A stretch of 34,350 nt of DNA from NCBI RefSeq assembly GCF_000600335.2, contig NZ_KK088584.1, forward strand, positions 1-34,350, given 5' to 3'. Positions within the stretch are counted from its first letter, which is position 1; each line of letters starts with the position of its first letter. Origin of the DNA: Rubellimicrobium mesophilum DSM 19309 (GTDB taxonomy: Bacteria > Pseudomonadota > Alphaproteobacteria > Rhodobacterales > Rhodobacteraceae). Shown here in pieces: positions 8,136 through 18,038 of the stretch. A program made the position numbers and the translations under genes. The notes below the pieces were generated by a model that was not told where the DNA came from, did not search any database, and worked only from the letters and a program-made list of their open reading frames with translations.

Positions 8136-9932
8136 GTGAACTTGATTCCCGTTGCGGTGATCGTTCCGCTCCTTGCGGCCGCCCTCCTGCTAGCTCTGGA
8201 GAAGGTTCTTCCGAAGCGACTGGCCGACGGGTTCGCTCTGCTGGTGGCCATATTCGTTGCGGGCCTTTGCCTGGTGATCTCTCTTGAGACCCTGGACCAG
8301 CCCGAAGCCTACTGGTTTGGCGGCTGGCGCATTCAGAACGGGGTGGTGCTCGGCATTGCCTTTGTTGCAGATCCAGTGGGGGCCGGCGTGGCGGCATTCG
8401 CCGCGATCCTCTTCAGCGGCACCTTCCTGTTCGCTTGGGGCTTTTTCGGGGACACTGGGACTCGGTTTCATGTCCTGATGCTGGTCCTCTTGGCCGCCAT
8501 GGTGGGCTTCTGCCTCACGGGGGACCTCTTCAGCTTCTTTGTCTTCTTCGAGTTGATGAGTGTCACCGCCTTTGCGCTCACGGCCTACAAGCTCGAGTCC
8601 GCCTCCTTGGAAGGAGCGCTCAGCTTCACGGTCGTGAACACCATCGGCAGCTTTCTCATGCTGGCTGGGATCGGCCTCCTCTACGGGCGCACGGATGCCC
8701 TCAACCTTGCTGCGATCGGGGGGGCGCTGGATGGCCATCAGGCCGATGCGCTGGTGGCCATGGCGCTGGTCCTCATCCTCGCGGCGCTTCTCATCAAGGC
8801 AGCAGCAGCCCCGTTCCACTTCTGGCTCGCCGATGCCCATGCGGTCGCGCCAACGCCGGTCAGTGTCATCTTCTCAGGCATCATGGTGTCGATCGCTCTC
8901 TTTGGCGCGGCACGGCTGATCTGGACCGCCTTCGCGCCGCTGGACCAGGTCGCGCCAGCCTTCCGCGACCTGCTGTTATATCTCGGGACGTTTAGTTCGC
9001 TTCTGGGCGGCTTGGCCTGTCTGATCCAGCGGCATGTCAAACGCCTGTTGGCCTTTTCCACCATCTCCCATGTGGGAATCATGCTGGTGGGACTGGCAGC
9101 CCTGACGGCCCCGGGCCTCGCCGGGATGCTGATCTATCTAGTTGGCCATGGCTTGGTGAAGGGCGCCCTTTTCATGGGCGCTGGTATCCTGATGGCCGAA
9201 TGCCAAGACATCGACGAGATCCGGCTCAGGGGCCGTGCCAAACACCTTCCGCTGACGGGCCTCACCTTTGCGGCGGGTGCCTTGTTGCTCGCGGGCTTGC
9301 CCCTGGGAGCCATCCATGAGGGGCACCACCTGATCTCCGCCGCAGTCGAAGCCCAGCATCCCTGGATCCCGCTTGCCTTGGCTCTCGGCTCGGCTCTCAC
9401 GGGCGGAGCTGTGCTGCGGGCCACGGGGAGGATCTTTCTTGGACTAGGGCCCGCCTCTAACGGCGAGGCAGAAGGGCCTGGAAAGCCTGAACACGAGACA
9501 CCAGGCCGACCAGTTTGGCTGATGCTGATCCCGATCCTGAGCTTCTTCGCAGTTGCCTGTCTTGCCCAAGGGCCTGCAGTGACGGACACGGTGCTGGACC
9601 TAGCGCAGGGTTTTGCTGATCACGACGCTTATGGTCAACTGGTATTAGAGGGCGGATCTGGGGCCCGAGAGCCTTCATCCGAGGGTCATGCCGCGCCGGA
9701 GGCGCCGTCGAGCCCTATCCTGCCCTGGGTCTCGGTGCTTCTCGCGTTGCTGGTTGCGGGACTGCAACTCCTCCGCGAGAGGCTTCCAGCGCCACTCGTT
9801 TGGTTGTCCAGCCTCGTGCTCCGGCCAGTATTCCAAGGTCTCGACCGCCTCCACAACGGCAGGATCGGGGACTACGCAGCATGGCTGGCCATCGGACTTG
9901 CACTCCTCGGAGGTGCCTTTGTTCTGCCATGA
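8136..9932 (+). CDS. mnhD: Na+/H+ antiporter subunit D, proton-translocating NuoM/N-like subunit
   Basis: The 598-residue product is a complex I antiporter-like subunit (PF00361). Functional landmarks are the membrane glutamate in FVFFELMS, the lysine in LIKAAAAPFHFWL, the DAHAVAPTPVSVIFSG motif and HVKRLLAFSTISHVGIM. It is about 100 residues longer than a usual MrpD. The extra C-terminal part has two further hydrophobic stretches and a LVLRPVFQGLDRLHNG motif reminiscent of NuoL/MrpA ends. I prefer the GTG at 8136, one base after the mnhC stop and preceded by GGAGCGGGA, over the ATG at 8109 inside mnhC. It is the only large channel subunit in the operon. Confidence 0.86.
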   Translation: MNLIPVAVIVPLLAAALLLALEKVLPKRLADGFALLVAIFVAGLCLVISLETLDQPEAYWFGGWRIQNGVVLGIAFVADPVGAGVAAFAAILFSGTFLFAWGFFGDTGTRFHVLMLVLLAAMVGFCLTGDLFSFFVFFELMSVTAFALTAYKLESASLEGALSFTVVNTIGSFLMLAGIGLLYGRTDALNLAAIGGALDGHQADALVAMALVLILAALLIKAAAAPFHFWLADAHAVAPTPVSVIFSGIMVSIALFGAARLIWTAFAPLDQVAPAFRDLLLYLGTFSSLLGGLACLIQRHVKRLLAFSTISHVGIMLVGLAALTAPGLAGMLIYLVGHGLVKGALFMGAGILMAECQDIDEIRLRGRAKHLPLTGLTFAAGALLLAGLPLGAIHEGHHLISAAVEAQHPWIPLALALGSALTGGAVLRATGRIFLGLGPASNGEAEGPGKPEHETPGRPVWLMLIPILSFFAVACLAQGPAVTDTVLDLAQGFADHDAYGQLVLEGGSGAREPSSEGHAAPEAPSSPILPWVSVLLALLVAGLQLLRERLPAPLVWLSSLVLRPVFQGLDRLHNGRIGDYAAWLAIGLALLGGAFVLP

Positions 9933-10169
9933 GCCGCAAGCCTCCAGCGCCAAGTGCTGTCACGTGACTTGCCCGCCTCATAGGCATTGCTGATCGATAT
10001 CCAGAAACACGAGACTCTTCCCGGCACTTGGCTGTGAGTCTGAGTCTCTCGACCCACCCAGTAGCGACACTGCTGTCATCAACAGAGATTTCGGTCGAGC
10101 GCCGACATGCGCCTGGAACAACGGCCGTCCCGCCTTGTTCATGACTCCCGCTGAGAGGGGAGGGACTGA

Positions 10170-12058
10170 ATGGACGGATCAGGGATGGAGCGGGAGGGGC
10201 TGCGGCGAAGGCCGGTCGGGGTGGAGCCGACGACTGCAGGCGGGCACGTTCGTGTCTGGGCCCCGGGCCACGCTGGGGTGGCTCTGGTCACGCCGAAGGG
10301 TGCCGAGGTCCATCTGGCCCCCGCGGAGGAAGGCTACTTCGCCGGCTGGGTGGACGGGCTCACGGACGGCGCGCTCTATGGGTTTCGGCTGGACGGTGAG
10401 GACGTGGTCCGTCCCGACCCGGCCTCGCGCTGCCAGCCCGACGGGCCGGACGGCTGGTCGCGGGTGGTCGATCCCGGCCTCTTTCCGTGGACTGACGACG
10501 CTTGGACCGGCGTGACGCTCCCCGGGCAAGTGCTCTATGAGCTCCACATTGGCACCTTCACCCAGGCCGGCACCTGGGAGGCGGCCGAGGCCGAGCTACC
10601 GCGCCTACGAGATCTCGGTGTGACGGTCATCGAGATGATGCCGATTGCGGAGTTCTCGGGCCGTTTTGGTTGGGGCTACGATGCGGCAGCTCTCTTTGCA
10701 CCGTCGCATCGCTACGGCTCTCCCGACGACCTGCGCCGATTCGTGGACCGGGCGCATACCCTAGGTCTGGGCGTGATCCTGGACGTCGTTTACAATCACC
10801 TGGGCCCCGAGGGCTGCCACATCACCAACTATGCCCCGAACTTCCTCTCGGAGGTACATGGGACCGACTGGGGCCAGGGGCTCAACTTCGACGGGCCAGG
10901 TTCGAAGGGGGTGCGGGACTTCGTTCTCGCCAACGTGGCCCACTGGATCGAGGAGTACCATTTCGACGGCCTGCGGCTCGACTCCACGCAGGACATCCAT
11001 GATGCCTCTCAGGAGCACATCCTGTCGGCGATCGCGCGCACCGCGCGAAAGGCCGCCGGCCATCGCTCGGTTATTCTGATCGCCGAGAACGAACCGCAGG
11101 AGGCGCGGCTCCTGCACCGTCCGGAGCAGGGTGGCTTTGGCCTCGATGCAGTCTGGGCTGACGACTTCCATCACTCTGCCATCGTCGCCCTGACCGGCCA
11201 CCGCCGCGCCTACTTTCGCGACTACACCGGGGGGCCCCAGGAGCTGCTGTCCGCGATCCGGCGCGGCTGGCTTTTCCAGGGCCAGCGCTACGACTGGCAC
11301 GACAAGCAGCGAGGAACATCCGCGCTCGACCTGCGGCCCGAGCGGTTCGTGACGTTCCTTGAGAACCACGACCAGATCGCCAACACCGGGCTCGGGCAGC
11401 GTCTCCACCAGCGGACCAGCCCGGGGCAGTTGCGTGCCTTGACCGCGCTTCTGCTCCTCGGGCCCGCCACCCCATGCTCTTCCAAGGCCAGGAGTACGCA
11501 AGCCCAGCCCCGTTCAGGTTTTTTGCAGATGTCAGTCCGGACCTCCGAGAGGCAACCCGTGCGGGCCGTCGCGAGCAGATGGGCCAGTTCTCCAACCTGG
11601 CGACCCGGGAGATGGCCGAGCGTTTGCCAGACCCAACGCAGGAGGCGACGCTCCAAGCCTGCCAGCTCGCGGCCCCGAGCACACCAAAGGAGAAGCATGC
11701 CCTTGCCCTCCACCGTGACCTTCTGCGGTTGCGCCGCGAGGACCCGGTGATCCGCCTCCAGGGCCAGGATGGTTTTGAGGGCGTGGTGATCGGGCCGGAG
11801 GCGTTCCTCTTTCGCATCTTCGGGGCCGCAGGGGACGAGCGGCTGGTCCTTGTGAACCTTGGGGTCGACCTTGATCTGCCATCACTGCCTGAGCCGCTGC
11901 TTGCACCACTTGATGGGCATTCGTGGGCGCTCCTGTGGTCCAGCGAGCATCCTGACTACGGTGGGGAGGGAACGCCTCCGGTCGAGACAGGTGGGCGATG
12001 GTTTCTCCCCGGCCGCGCAACCGTGGTGATGGCTAGCAGAGTGGAGAGCGGGCCCTGA
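10170..12058 (+). pseudogene. treZ: Malto-oligosyltrehalose trehalohydrolase, interrupted by one frameshift
   Basis: TreZ releases trehalose from maltooligosyltrehalose made by TreY. With one base restored the protein is 629 residues: an N-terminal CBM48-like domain (HVRVWAPG), then a GH13 barrel with the nucleophile in FDGLRLDS (Asp271), the acid in LIAENEPQ, and the third acidic residue in ENHDQIANTG. At about 11470-11473 the reading frame breaks in a run of four C. Before it the frame reads LLLLGPATP, and after it, one frame over, MLFQGQEYASPAPF, which is the continuous TreZ motif. One base is missing. The rest is undamaged, so this may be a sequencing error. No treY, treS or glgX is nearby. 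A GGGGAGGG ribosome binding site precedes the ATG. Confidence 0.85.
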
Positions 12059-12134
12059 GAGGCCCGCACCACTCGATGACTGCTTCGAGCGGAGCTAGAA
12101 CGAGTGGTTGAGACAATCGAACCCGGTTCAAGTC

Positions 12135-12269
12135 TGTCCATCAAACATTCGTATATTGGACATGGTTAGCACGACCAGTTTGAACCTCGCCTTTGTAGCG
12201 CTTTCTCGTCCGAAAACTGTGTCAGGAAATCAGTTGTCCGAGATACCCTGTCCGGCTACTATCCTGACA
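12135..12269. promoter_or_regulatory. res-like recombination site and probable resolvase operator
   Basis: This 135-bp segment precedes the resolvase start. The first subsite, 12135-12162, is exactly 28 bp: a TGTCCA half-site, 16 bases, and the inverted TGGACA. That is the size and half-site type (TGTCYRA) of Tn3-family res site I. Further half-site-like sequences follow: CGTCCGAAAAC at 12207, TGTCA at 12220, TGTCCGAGATA at 12235, TGTCCGG at 12249 and inverted TGACA ending at 12269. An outer inverted repeat, GGTTCAA (12125) and TTGAACC (12180-12186), flanks subsite I. In the Tn3 family such sites sit next to tnpR and also act as its operator. Confidence 0.6.
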
Positions 12270-12853
12270 TGCTGATCGGCTATGCCCGCGTTTCGACCGA
12301 CGACCAGAACCTGGACCTGCAGCGGGACGCGCTGCAGCGTGCCGGATGCGAGAGGATCTTCGAAGAGAAGGAGTCGGGGAGGGCAGGGACCAAGCGTCCC
12401 GCTCTCGAGGCCGCGCTCGCCTACCTGCGGCCTGAAGATCAGCTCGTGGTTTGGAAGGTGGATCGGCTGGGGCGCAGTCTGCGGGAGATGCTCGACACCG
12501 CGCACAGACTGCAAGGACAGGGAGTGAAGCTGCGCTCGTTGACCGAGGCCGTGGACACCGAGACACCCACGGGACGGCTCATGTTCAACTTCCTGGGCAC
12601 CATCGCCGAGTACTTCCTGGATCTGAACCGGGAGCGGACGCTGGAAGGGCTCAGGGCCGCGGCCGCCCGGGGCCGCAAGGGCGGGCGCCGGCGCAAGCTC
12701 TCGGAAGAGGACCTCGCGATGGCGCGGGCACTGTTGAAAGACCCCTCTATCCCGGTGGCGCAGGTAGCCAAGCGCCTCGGCGTGAGCCGAGCCACGTTCT
12801 ACGCCTACTTTCCGGGGGCAAGGACGCGTAGCCTGGGAGGGGCTGGATCATGA
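12269..12853 (+). CDS. Serine recombinase (Tn3-type resolvase/invertase family)
   Basis: The 194-residue protein has the resolvase catalytic domain (PF00239): YARVSTDDQ with the nucleophilic serine at residue 9, the arginine-containing KVDRLGRS, and TPTGRLMFNFLGTIAEYFLDLNRERT before the long E helix. The C-terminus carries a helix-turn-helix DNA-binding domain (VAQVAKRLGVSRATFYAYF). The length is typical of Tn3/gamma-delta resolvases and DNA invertases. No Tn3 transposase is in the window. The upstream res-like array suggests a resolution role, for replicon dimers or a lost transposon, rather than inversion. Its stop overlaps the next gene as ATGA. Confidence 0.88.
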   Translation: MLIGYARVSTDDQNLDLQRDALQRAGCERIFEEKESGRAGTKRPALEAALAYLRPEDQLVVWKVDRLGRSLREMLDTAHRLQGQGVKLRSLTEAVDTETPTGRLMFNFLGTIAEYFLDLNRERTLEGLRAAAARGRKGGRRRKLSEEDLAMARALLKDPSIPVAQVAKRLGVSRATFYAYFPGARTRSLGGAGS

Positions 12854-13188
12854 GCGAGCCCAAGCAGCTGGATCTCCTGGACTGGCTGGCCGCGCTGCCG
12901 CCCGGCCCTCCTCCGACCGCACCCGAGTTCGCGTGTGCCACTATCGGCAAAGGCTCCAGCCCAGCTCCGGTCCACCTCAGGCACGTTGACCCGTCCTGCA
13001 ACATGCGCCGGTTCTACAGCATGGCGCTCGCCACCAGCCTCTTTGGCGAGTGCGGAGGCGTCCGGCAGTGGGGCCGGATCGGGACCTCGGGTCAGACCCG
13101 GACGGACTGGTACACGGCACTTCCAGAGGCGGAGATCGCTCTCCAGGCCCTGCTCCGGGCCAAGCGGAGGCGGGGCTACACGTCGTGA
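12850..13188 (+). CDS. WGR domain protein
   Basis: The 112-residue protein contains a WGR domain (PF05406) at about residues 45-105. The stretch NMRRFYSMALATSLFGECGG is followed by the family's namesake in QWGRIG. WGR domains bind nucleic acid in poly(ADP-ribose) polymerases, and small stand-alone versions of unknown function are common in alphaproteobacteria. The first 40 residues are proline-rich and probably unstructured. It overlaps the resolvase stop as ATGA, so it is translationally coupled to it. That placement hints at a DNA-related accessory role, which is inference. It ends 11 bases before the histidine kinase start. Confidence 0.82.
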   Translation: MSEPKQLDLLDWLAALPPGPPPTAPEFACATIGKGSSPAPVHLRHVDPSCNMRRFYSMALATSLFGECGGVRQWGRIGTSGQTRTDWYTALPEAEIALQALLRAKRRRGYTS

Positions 13189-13199
13189 GGTGACGACCG

Positions 13200-16100
13200 A
13201 TGGCAACCGGCATGAACGAGGGATCCATGACCCACCCCAGCCGGGCCGCCATCTGGCCTCAGGCTTCAGGCGAGATGGCAGATCTCATCCGTGCCCATGA
13301 CTGGTCCGCCACCCCGCTCGGGCCCATCGAGGGCTGGCCGCAACCGCTAAAGACGATGGTGGGCACGATCCTGAGCGTGCCCCAGGCCATGTGGGTCGGC
13401 TGGGGGCCGGAGTTCATCCAGATTTACAACGATTCCTACCGGCAGCTCTTGGATGCCGAGCGGCATCGTTCGGCTTTGGGACGACCAGCCTCGGAGACCT
13501 GGGCCGATACGTGGTCCCTGGCGGGTCCGCAGCTCGAGAGCGTGCTAGGCGGCGGTCCGGCGATCTTCCACGCGGACCAGCCGATTGCCTACCGGCGCGA
13601 CGGCGAGATCCGCGAGCACTACTACACCTCCAGCTTCTCACCCATTCCGGATGAGGCGGCGCTCCAAGGCGTCGGTGGCGTGCTCTGCGTGGCCGCCGAG
13701 ACCACCCCGGCCACCCTGCTGCGCGAAAGCGAGGAGCGCTTCCGCGCTATTGTCGAGACCGCGACGGACTACGCCATCTTCACTACCGACCCGGAAGGCC
13801 GGATCGAGACCTGGCCGCCCGGAGCCCAGAAGGTGTTCGGGTGGACGGCCAACGAAGCTGTGGGCCAGCCCGCGGATATCACCTTCACGCCCGAGGACCG
13901 CCAAGCCGGCCAGCCCGCCAAGGAGCGGGAAGAAGCGCTGGCAACTGGGCAGGCCCCCCAACGATCGCTGGCACGTCCGCAAGGACGGCTCGCGCGTCTT
14001 CATCGAAGGGGTGGTCCGGCCGATTGCTGGGTCCGACAGTGGACCGACCGGTTTCCTCATGGTGGGTCAGGATGTGACCCAATGGCGGGCCGCGGAGGAG
14101 CGGCTGCAGCTTGCCACTGAGGCTGCCCGGATCGGCATCTTCGACGTCGATCTCGTCACAGGTGCGATGGCGTGGGATCCGCGGCAGAGGGACCTCTGGG
14201 GCATTGGGCCGGACGAGGTCATCACCGACGAGCTGTTCTTGTCCGGCATTCACCCCGACGACCAGGACCGGGTGGAGGCGGCCCTGGCGCGTGCCAACGA
14301 TCCATCGGGCGACCATCTCTACGCGGCCGAGTATCGGGTGCGCCACTGCGAGAGCGGCAGCGAGTGCTGGGTGGCAGCTACGGGCCGCGTCCACTTCGAC
14401 GGCCCGTGGCCCGTGCGGCTGATCGGGACAGTGCAGGACATCTCCGAGCGCAAGCGCACCGAGGCGGCTCTGCGCCGGAGCGAGGCGCGCCTGCGCGAGC
14501 TGAACGAGACGCTGGAGCAGCGAGTCGCCGAGCGCACGGCCGAGCGCGACCGGGTCTGGCGGCTCTCGCGCGACCTCTTCGTCATCCTTGGCGCTGACGG
14601 CATCGTCCGCGCCATCAACCCGGCCGTGAGCACGATCCTCGGCTATGAGCCTCGTGAGGTGGTGGGTCACTCCTTCCGGCGGTTCGTGCGCTCGGAAGAT
14701 GCCGAGCCCACCCAGCAGGCCATCAACGAGGCCGCCGCAGGCCATGACGTCACCAGCTTCGAGGCGCGCTTCCACCATCGGGACGGGACACTCCGGTGGC
14801 TCTCCTGGCACACCTCGGTCGAGGGTGAACTGGTCTATGCCTACGGCCGCGACATCACCGGAGACAAGGAGCGGCAGGCGCAGCTCAAGACGGCCAAGGC
14901 CGCACGTCACGAGGCGGACGCGCTTTACCGCGCCTACTTCCAGAACTCGGCCGAGGGACTCTTCGTGATCGGCGTGCGGCCCGAGGGCGGCTTCACGGTC
15001 GACGAGGTGAACCCGGCGCACCAGAAAGCCCTCGCCGGCCTCGGCCTTGAGCCTGTGCGTGGACAGCCGCTTGAGGAGCAGCTCCCGCCCGAGGCGGCTA
15101 AGGTGGTGTCCGCCAACTACCGCCGGGTGCTCGAGACGGGCGAGATCCAGCGCTACCGCGAGAGCGCCGACATCGCCGGGCAGTTGATGCACTTCGAGAC
15201 CGTGCTCGTCCCGGTGCGCGACGAGGCGGGGCGCATTGTCCGGATCGTCGGCTCGGGCCGGGATATGACGGCTCAGGTCCAAGCCGAGGAGGCGCTACGT
15301 CAGAGCCAAAAGATGGACGCCATGGGCCAGCTCACGGGAGGCGTCGCTCACGACTTCAACAACCTCCTGACCCCGATCCTGGGGGGTCTCGATCGCCTGC
15401 AGCGCAAGGGCGTGGGCGACGAGCGCGACCGGCGGATGATCGACGGGGCGCTGCAGTCGGCTGAGCGGGCCCGGACCCTGGTCCAGCGGCTTCTCGCCTT
15501 TGCGCGCCGCCAGCCGCTTCAGCCGACGGCCATCGATGTGGCCGAGCTGATCCAGGGGATGGCCGGCCTGGTGGCCAGCACCACGGGTCCGCAGATCCGC
15601 GTGGCGGTGGCCGTGGAACCCGACCTCCCCGCGGCCATGGCTGACGCCAACCAGCTCGAGATGGCGATCCTGAACCTGGCTGTGAACGGGCGCGATGCGA
15701 TGCCCGAAGGCGGCACACTGCGCATCTCGGCCACCAGCGAGGTGGTGGGACTGGAGCAGACCTCGGTCGCCGCGGCTCCGGGCCGCTACGTGCGCCTGTC
15801 GGTCGCTGACACCGGCATCGGCATGGACGAGGCGACGCTCGCCCGAGCAGTGGAGCCCTTCTTCTCGACCAAGGGCATCGGCCGGGGCACCGGGCTTGGA
15901 CTCAGCATGGTGCATGGACTGGCGTTGCAACTCGGCGGCGCCCTCACGATCCAGAGCAAGCCCGGGCTGGGCACCAACGTCGAGCTGTGGCTGCCAGCGG
16001 CGGAGGCGGAGGTCACGGCCGGCGCAACGGTAGCCTCGATCCCGGACGAGCAGGAGAACACCCCTGCCACCAAGGGCACCGTCCTTCTCGTCGACGATGA

Positions 16101-16470
16101 GGCGCTCGTGCGCGCCACCGTGGCTGACATGCTGAGCGACCTGGGCTATGGCGTGGTCGAAGCGGGATCCGCCGAGGCGGCCTTGCGCCTCCTCGACGAA
16201 GGGTTTGTCCCGGACCTGCTGGTCACGGACCATCTGATGCCGGGGCTCACGGGCACTGAGCTGGCCCATACCCTCCGGCAGCGACGTCCTCACCTCCCGG
16301 TGCTCATCGTCAGTGGCTACTCCGAGGTGGAAGGCATCGCCCCGGACCTGCCCCGGCTCACCAAGCCGTTCCGGCCGGCCGACCTTGTGGCAGGTTTGGC
16401 CGGTTTAACGCGGCCAGCGTCGCCGAACCCTCCATCAGATCCGACTGGATCGGGACGGGGTTCTTCCTGA
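13200..16470 (+). pseudogene. Multi-PAS hybrid histidine kinase, interrupted by one frameshift
   Basis: With one base removed this is a 1089-residue soluble sensor kinase. Domains in order are an N-terminal PAS-like module (residues 30-170), a PAS (about 180-260, SEERFRAIVETATDYAIF), a PAS/PAC (about 300-415), a coiled coil (about 420-455), a PAS (about 460-560), a PAS (about 575-690), HisKA with His717 in GGVAHDFNNLL, HATPase (NLAVNGRDAM, DTGIGM, GTGLGLSMVHG), and a receiver domain with Asp1010 in VTDHLMPG. No membrane segment is seen. The break is in six C at 13954-13959: the frame reads ATGQAP before it and NDRWHVRKDG one frame over after it, so one C is extra. The start is 13200 or 13227. 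The signal and any response pathway are unknown. Confidence 0.85.
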
Positions 16471-16644
16471 GTCAAGGAGCGACTTTGGAGCCTGTAGGGG
16501 CCTGAGCGGCCGTAGCGTTGACGAGGACCGCGGGCCAGCCTCCTTACACAATCTGTAGGCTTCTGGACGAGGCCCTGTGCTTGGACATCTCTGGAGGCCA
16601 TCACACCCGTAGGAGGCCAGCGGCCCCAGAATACGCACCTGATA

Positions 16645-17813
16645 CCAGCGGCCATTGGCGTTGACTCTGGGCTTTGCGGGCGTGGGCTGGGGTGATTCAC
16701 TCTGTGTGGGAGCATGGAGGGAGGCGGCGATGCCGACGGGCCGACCTTTGGAGATCACGCGGACTGAACTGTCACCGGCCGATCGGCGACGCGCAGCAGC
16801 GCGGAGCCGGGATGCCGATGCGGCGCGACGCATGCTGACCATCGGGCTGGTGCTGGAGGGCAAGAGCCGCAAGGAGGCCGCGGAGAGCTGCGGCATGGAC
16901 CGGCAGACGCTGCGAGACTGGGTGATCCGCTACAACGCGGACGGGGTGGCAGGGCTGTCGGACCGCGTGCCGCCCGGGCCGGCTTTTCGCCTCACGCCCG
17001 AGCAGTTGGCCGAACTGTCCGAGATCGTCGAGGCAGGGCCCGATCCGGCGGTTGATCAGGTCGTGCGCTGGCGCCGGATGGACCTGCGCCGAGTGATCCG
17101 TGAACGCTACGGCGTCGAGTTCCACGAGCGCACGGTGGGCAAGCTCCTTCATCGGATGGGCTTTGCCCGGCTGTCGGTCCGCCCCAAGCACCCGAAGGCC
17201 GACCCGGCCGCGCAAGCGGAGTGGGGAAAAAAGCTTCGGCCAGCACGTGCAGGACGCCCTGCCGGAGAACGCCCGCGACAAACCGATCGAGGTCTGGTTT
17301 GCCGATGAGGCCAGGGTTGGCCAGCAGGGCACGCTGACCCGGATCTGGGCGCGCAAAGGCACCCGGCCTCGAGCGCCGCGGGACTGCCGTTACAATTGGG
17401 CCTACCTCTTTGGCGCCGTCTGCCCCGAGCGCGGCGTGGGTGCCGGCCTGGTCATGCCCTATGCCGACACCCAAGCCATGACCGCACACCTGGCCGAGAT
17501 CAGCACCGCCGTTGCCCCAGGGGCGCACGCCATCCTGGTCCTCGACGGCGCCGGCTGGCACGCCTCAGGCGCTTTGGTTGTGCCCCCCAACATCACCTTG
17601 CTGCCGCTGCCACCGCACAGCCCCGAGCTCAACCCGGTCGAGAACGTCTGGGCCTACCTCCGCCAGGACTGGCTCAGTCTCCAAGTCTGGGACGACTACC
17701 CCGCCATTGTCGAGGCCTGCTGCCAAGCCTGGACCCGCTTCCTGGCCCAGCCGGAAGTGGTCCGCTCCGTCACCACCCGAGCTTGGGCCAGGGTCGATGC
17801 CTAGGGCCGTTGG
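16645..17813 (+). mobile_element. IS630-family insertion sequence, copy 1
   Basis: The element is about 1,169 bp and is bounded by TA dinucleotides at 16643-16644 and 17814-17815, matching the TA target duplication of IS630/Tc1-type elements. The 26-bp ends, 16645-16670 and 17788-17813, form an imperfect inverted repeat with 20 matches by my count, both starting CCA(G/A)CGGCC. One transposase gene fills the inside, and its stop codon lies within the right repeat. An inverted second copy starts at 34236. The base outside each TA is A (or T on the right end) at all three visible ends, so the true boundary may be one or two bases wider. Confidence 0.85.
16730..17804 (+). pseudogene. IS630 family transposase, frame changed in an A6 run
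   Basis: Restored to one frame, this is a 357-residue DDE transposase. The N-terminal helix-turn-helix region reads KEAAESCGMDRQTLRDWV, followed by the winged region RYGVEFHERTVGKLLHRMGF. The catalytic residues are the Asp in EVWFADEARVGQ, the Asp in ILVLDGAGWH and the Glu in HSPELNPVENVW. The frame changes at 17227-17232, a run of six A. The first frame reads AEWGKK and then leaves the family, while the second continues as SFGQHVQDAL. One A too many, or a programmed slip on this run, would explain it, and IS630 members with two frames are known. The start is preceded by GGAGGGAGG. Confidence 0.82.
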
Positions 17814-18038
17814 TATGAGATCCGCACAGGCTAACCGGCTGAAGCGCCTAGGTCCCCAAACAGTGGAGATCCCAAGAAACACGCACAGGCCACCCAGTGC
17901 TGGGATTCCAGAGACGGACATTCGGCCGAGACAACGGAAACACGCGCTGCCGTATTTACCCGACGACGTTCTCGGACCTTGTCTGTCCAGCCCGTTAGCC
18001 CTATTTACCATCCATGCGGATGGCCAGAGGATGGCAAA

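Noticed and set aside
9948..9970. CAAGT...GTCACGTGAC...ACTTG dyad after mnhD, considered as a terminator
   Set aside because: There is no T tract and the stem is interrupted; not strong enough to call.
13885..15282. 465-codon leftward open frame opposite the histidine kinase
   Set aside because: The rightward frame has PAS, HisKA, ATPase and receiver motifs; the antisense frame has none.
16471..16641. Possible tRNA or attachment site left of the IS630 copy
   Set aside because: No cloverleaf or direct repeat could be drawn from the sequence.
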